This document shows, piece by piece, positions 62,272 through 64,000 of a stretch of 64,000 bases of DNA. Source of the stretch: Betaproteobacteria bacterium (GTDB lineage Bacteria; Pseudomonadota; Gammaproteobacteria; Burkholderiales; Burkholderiaceae_C). The stretch spans positions 1 to 64,000 of the forward strand of contig JANYKR010000173.1 of assembly GCA_025358155.1 (NCBI GenBank), read 5' to 3'. Numbering within the stretch: the stretch's first letter is position 1; each line of letters opens with the position of its first letter. A program made the position numbers and the translations under genes. The notes under the pieces are model-generated. The model did not search any database, had not been told where the DNA came from, and saw only the letters and a program-made list of their open reading frames with translations.

Positions 62272-64000
62272 ATGGCTGATCCGCTTCAAGTTGTCCGCAG
62301 CCTCGACTCGCTGGCCGACCACTACGCCGTCTTCGAGCCCGACCAGGTGCTCACGCACGGCCAGCTCAACAGCGTGTCCGACTACCTCGACGACCAATTG
62401 CGCCTGGGCCGTGTGCTACTCGACGGCGTCGGCCTGATCGCCGGCCTGCATGTCTCTGTGCAGGCCGACAACACTGTGCGCATCAGTGCGGGCTTTGGCC
62501 TCAGCACCGATGGCGATTTGATGCGGCTGGGCACCGACACGGTGTACGACCGCTTCCGGCCCTATGACGCCACCGCCGCCGTCTATCCGCCCTTGCACCC
62601 GGGCGAGACGATGCTCGATCTGCAAGAACTGGTGCCGGTCGGCGAAAGCGATGTGCTGGCCGTTCCGCTGGCCAACCTGAGCGGTGGCCTGTCCGACAAG
62701 GCGGTGTTGATGCTGATGGAGACGGTGGTCAACGACCCCGATCTGTGCAGCGGCACCGGCTGCGACAACCTGGGCCGCGACGCCCTGCACCGGCTGCGCT
62801 TCTTGCTGATATCGCGCGCTGATGCGCAGGCGCTGCTGGATACCCGTCCGCTGCAGCCGGTCAGCACCCGCGCCCAGGCCCTGCCCGCGCTGGCCATGCG
62901 CCGGCCGGCCCTGGGCCGCGACATCACCAGCGTGGGCATGCTGGCCGCGCGCTACCGCGACACCGCCAACTTGAGCCTGCGCGACCTGCTGAGCGCCTTG
63001 CCGCTGCTGGCGCAGCAATGCCCCGAGGTGCTCAACGACATGTTTGGCACCGACCCGACCGGGCGCTGGCAAGCCGCCCTGCAAGGCAACGCCAGCGGCG
63101 TGGCCAACTCGGTCGCCAGCGGTGAGTGCCAGGTCTGGTACAGCTTCATCAAGGACCTGATCGCGCAGTGGAGCGAGCTGCGCGAGGCGCTGCTGGCTGA
63201 CGACGGCGTGATGCTGCCCGACGTGGCGGCCTTCCCAAAGCACCTGCTGCTGGGCGCGCTGATTGACGCGCGTGCGCAGCGCACCGGGCTCTACCCGTCG
63301 CCGCTCGACGCCGCGGCTCGCCAGAGTGCTGCCCACGGCCGCTTTCTGGCCTGGAAGCTGGATGCGCTGATCCAGGGCTTTGCCCCGCCCGGCGACCAGA
63401 CCACCGTCATCACCCCCAGCCTCAGCGAGGCCCGCCCCCTGGAAGAGCGTGCCATCCCCTGGTACTACGGCGCGGCCAGCGCGGCCAACCCTGAAACCAG
63501 CCGTGGCGATGGCCAAGGCCCACCGATCCACCTCGCCTGGAACTTCCGCCTCTCGTCCGGCCACCGCGAGGGCCAGAACCTGGGCTACCGCAGCGCCACC
63601 TGGGCCAGCAGCGCCCAGGCCCGCGACCCGCTGGGCTTTGCGATCGCCGGCTTTGATTTCTTCCGCGTCGAAGGCCATCTGGGCCGGCCGGTGGAGACCG
63701 TGGGTGACGAGTTGCGCCGGCTGATTGTCGACCGCAACCTGCCGCTGCAAGTGCAGGAGGTGCTGCTGCACAACGACCGCCGGTTCATCAAGCGCCGCCC
63801 GCCTGTCCGCTACACGCCGCTGCACAGCCTGCACTACCTGGTGCGCCAGGACGTGAGCCTGCGGCTGGACGAAGGTCTCAGCTTTGGCGGCCGGCATCTG
63901 GCCGACATGACAACCGCCGTGGCCACCGCCCAGGTGCCCGCCATCACCGACAGCGGGGCCTCCGTGATCACGGTGGCGGGGGCCGCGATGGCGGCCATCG
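62272..64000 (+). CDS. Unknown large eCIS-operon protein (3' end beyond window)
   Basis: An open reading frame that runs off the right edge (576 codons visible). It starts MADPLQVVRSLDSLADHYAV, with GAGCAAG upstream of the ATG. The early segment GRVLLDGVGLIAGLHVSV followed by ISAGFGLSTDGDLMRLG has the 'G-x-GL...S.G.GLT.dG' pattern seen in tail-fibre or baseplate-attached proteins. The rest has no motif I recognise. It lies 60 bp after the preceding gene, so it is probably co-transcribed. A structural role is inferred from position only. Confidence 0.72.
   Translation, partial: MADPLQVVRSLDSLADHYAVFEPDQVLTHGQLNSVSDYLDDQLRLGRVLLDGVGLIAGLHVSVQADNTVRISAGFGLSTDGDLMRLGTDTVYDRFRPYDATAAVYPPLHPGETMLDLQELVPVGESDVLAVPLANLSGGLSDKAVLMLMETVVNDPDLCSGTGCDNLGRDALHRLRFLLISRADAQALLDTRPLQPVSTRAQALPALAMRRPALGRDITSVGMLAARYRDTANLSLRDLLSALPLLAQQCPEVLNDMFGTDPTGRWQAALQGNASGVANSVASGECQVWYSFIKDLIAQWSELREALLADDGVMLPDVAAFPKHLLLGALIDARAQRTGLYPSPLDAAARQSAAHGRFLAWKLDALIQGFAPPGDQTTVITPSLSEARPLEERAIPWYYGAASAANPETSRGDGQGPPIHLAWNFRLSSGHREGQNLGYRSATWASSAQARDPLGFAIAGFDFFRVEGHLGRPVETVGDELRRLIVDRNLPLQVQEVLLHNDRRFIKRRPPVRYTPLHSLHYLVRQDVSLRLDEGLSFGGRHLADMTTAVATAQVPAITDSGASVITVAGAAMAAI

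Noticed and set aside
62416-63897. 493-codon minus-strand frame at the right end
   Set aside because: Shadow of the open plus-strand eCIS gene, which has a ribosome site and a start in phase with the operon.

Overview
The window is high-GC DNA from a betaproteobacterium, most likely order Burkholderiales (Comamonadaceae or Rubrivivax/Leptothrix-like). I infer this from the block lysR-leuC-leuD-(small membrane gene)-leuB-asd-fimV-truA, which is typical of that group, and from the GC-rich codon use throughout. No rRNA, tRNA, CRISPR array, insertion sequence or replication origin was recognised.

Layout. (1) 1-9643, minus strand: leucine biosynthesis, aspartate-semialdehyde dehydrogenase, the pilus/polarity hub protein FimV and the start of truA, apparently one long operon headed by a LysR regulator. 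(2) 9907-17116, plus strand: a very large SNF2/HepA-type helicase, a BrnT/BrnA toxin-antitoxin pair, a decayed fragment related to the helicase C-terminus, then a three-gene unit of ECF sigma factor, short membrane protein and signal peptidase I. (3) 17167-32021: an uptake and acyl-CoA catabolism cluster. It holds a GntR regulator, a complete Opp/Dpp-type ABC importer, a stand-alone biotin carrier protein, an acyl-CoA carboxyltransferase, an enoyl-CoA hydratase, an acyl-CoA dehydrogenase, a double-length class III CoA-transferase, a glyoxalase-fold protein and a 2-oxoglutarate-dioxygenase-like protein. No biotin carboxylase subunit is present. (4) 32140-32832: a DUF2889 protein, then a 27-codon ORF directly behind a perfect LexA-box consensus. 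(5) 32974-42980: an ArsR-type regulator transcribed away from an RND efflux / thioredoxin / TolC / c-type-cytochrome-like / rhodanese / AhpD-like / sulfide:quinone-oxidoreductase-like operon. The two promoters are superimposed and mirror-symmetric. This looks like a sulfide or reactive-sulfur response and export module. (6) 43089-45577: a CoA-transferase and an aspartoacylase-family hydrolase. (7) 45594-64000: an extracellular contractile injection system (eCIS, Afp/PVC-like).

The eCIS is the most unusual part. The rightward operon encodes DUF4255, an unknown 338-residue protein, one sheath protein, two tube proteins, DUF5908, a LysM adaptor, a VgrG-like spike, a gp25 wedge protein, a baseplate-J protein and two further large proteins. 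The last of these runs off the window. Divergent from it is a tightly coupled pair: a TIR-domain protein that keeps the conserved Trp-Cys...Glu motif of NADase TIRs, and a membrane-anchored nSTAND-type NTPase with a likely extracytoplasmic C-terminal domain. TIR and STAND modules are hallmarks of signalling and abortive-infection systems, so this may be a sensor/effector arm tied to the injection machine. PAAR tip, tape measure and AAA+ ATPase genes are not seen; at least the last two should lie beyond the right edge if the machine is complete.

Start sites were chosen from visible Shine-Dalgarno sequences, 4-bp overlaps and family N-termini. Several GTG/TTG starts are proposed and flagged.
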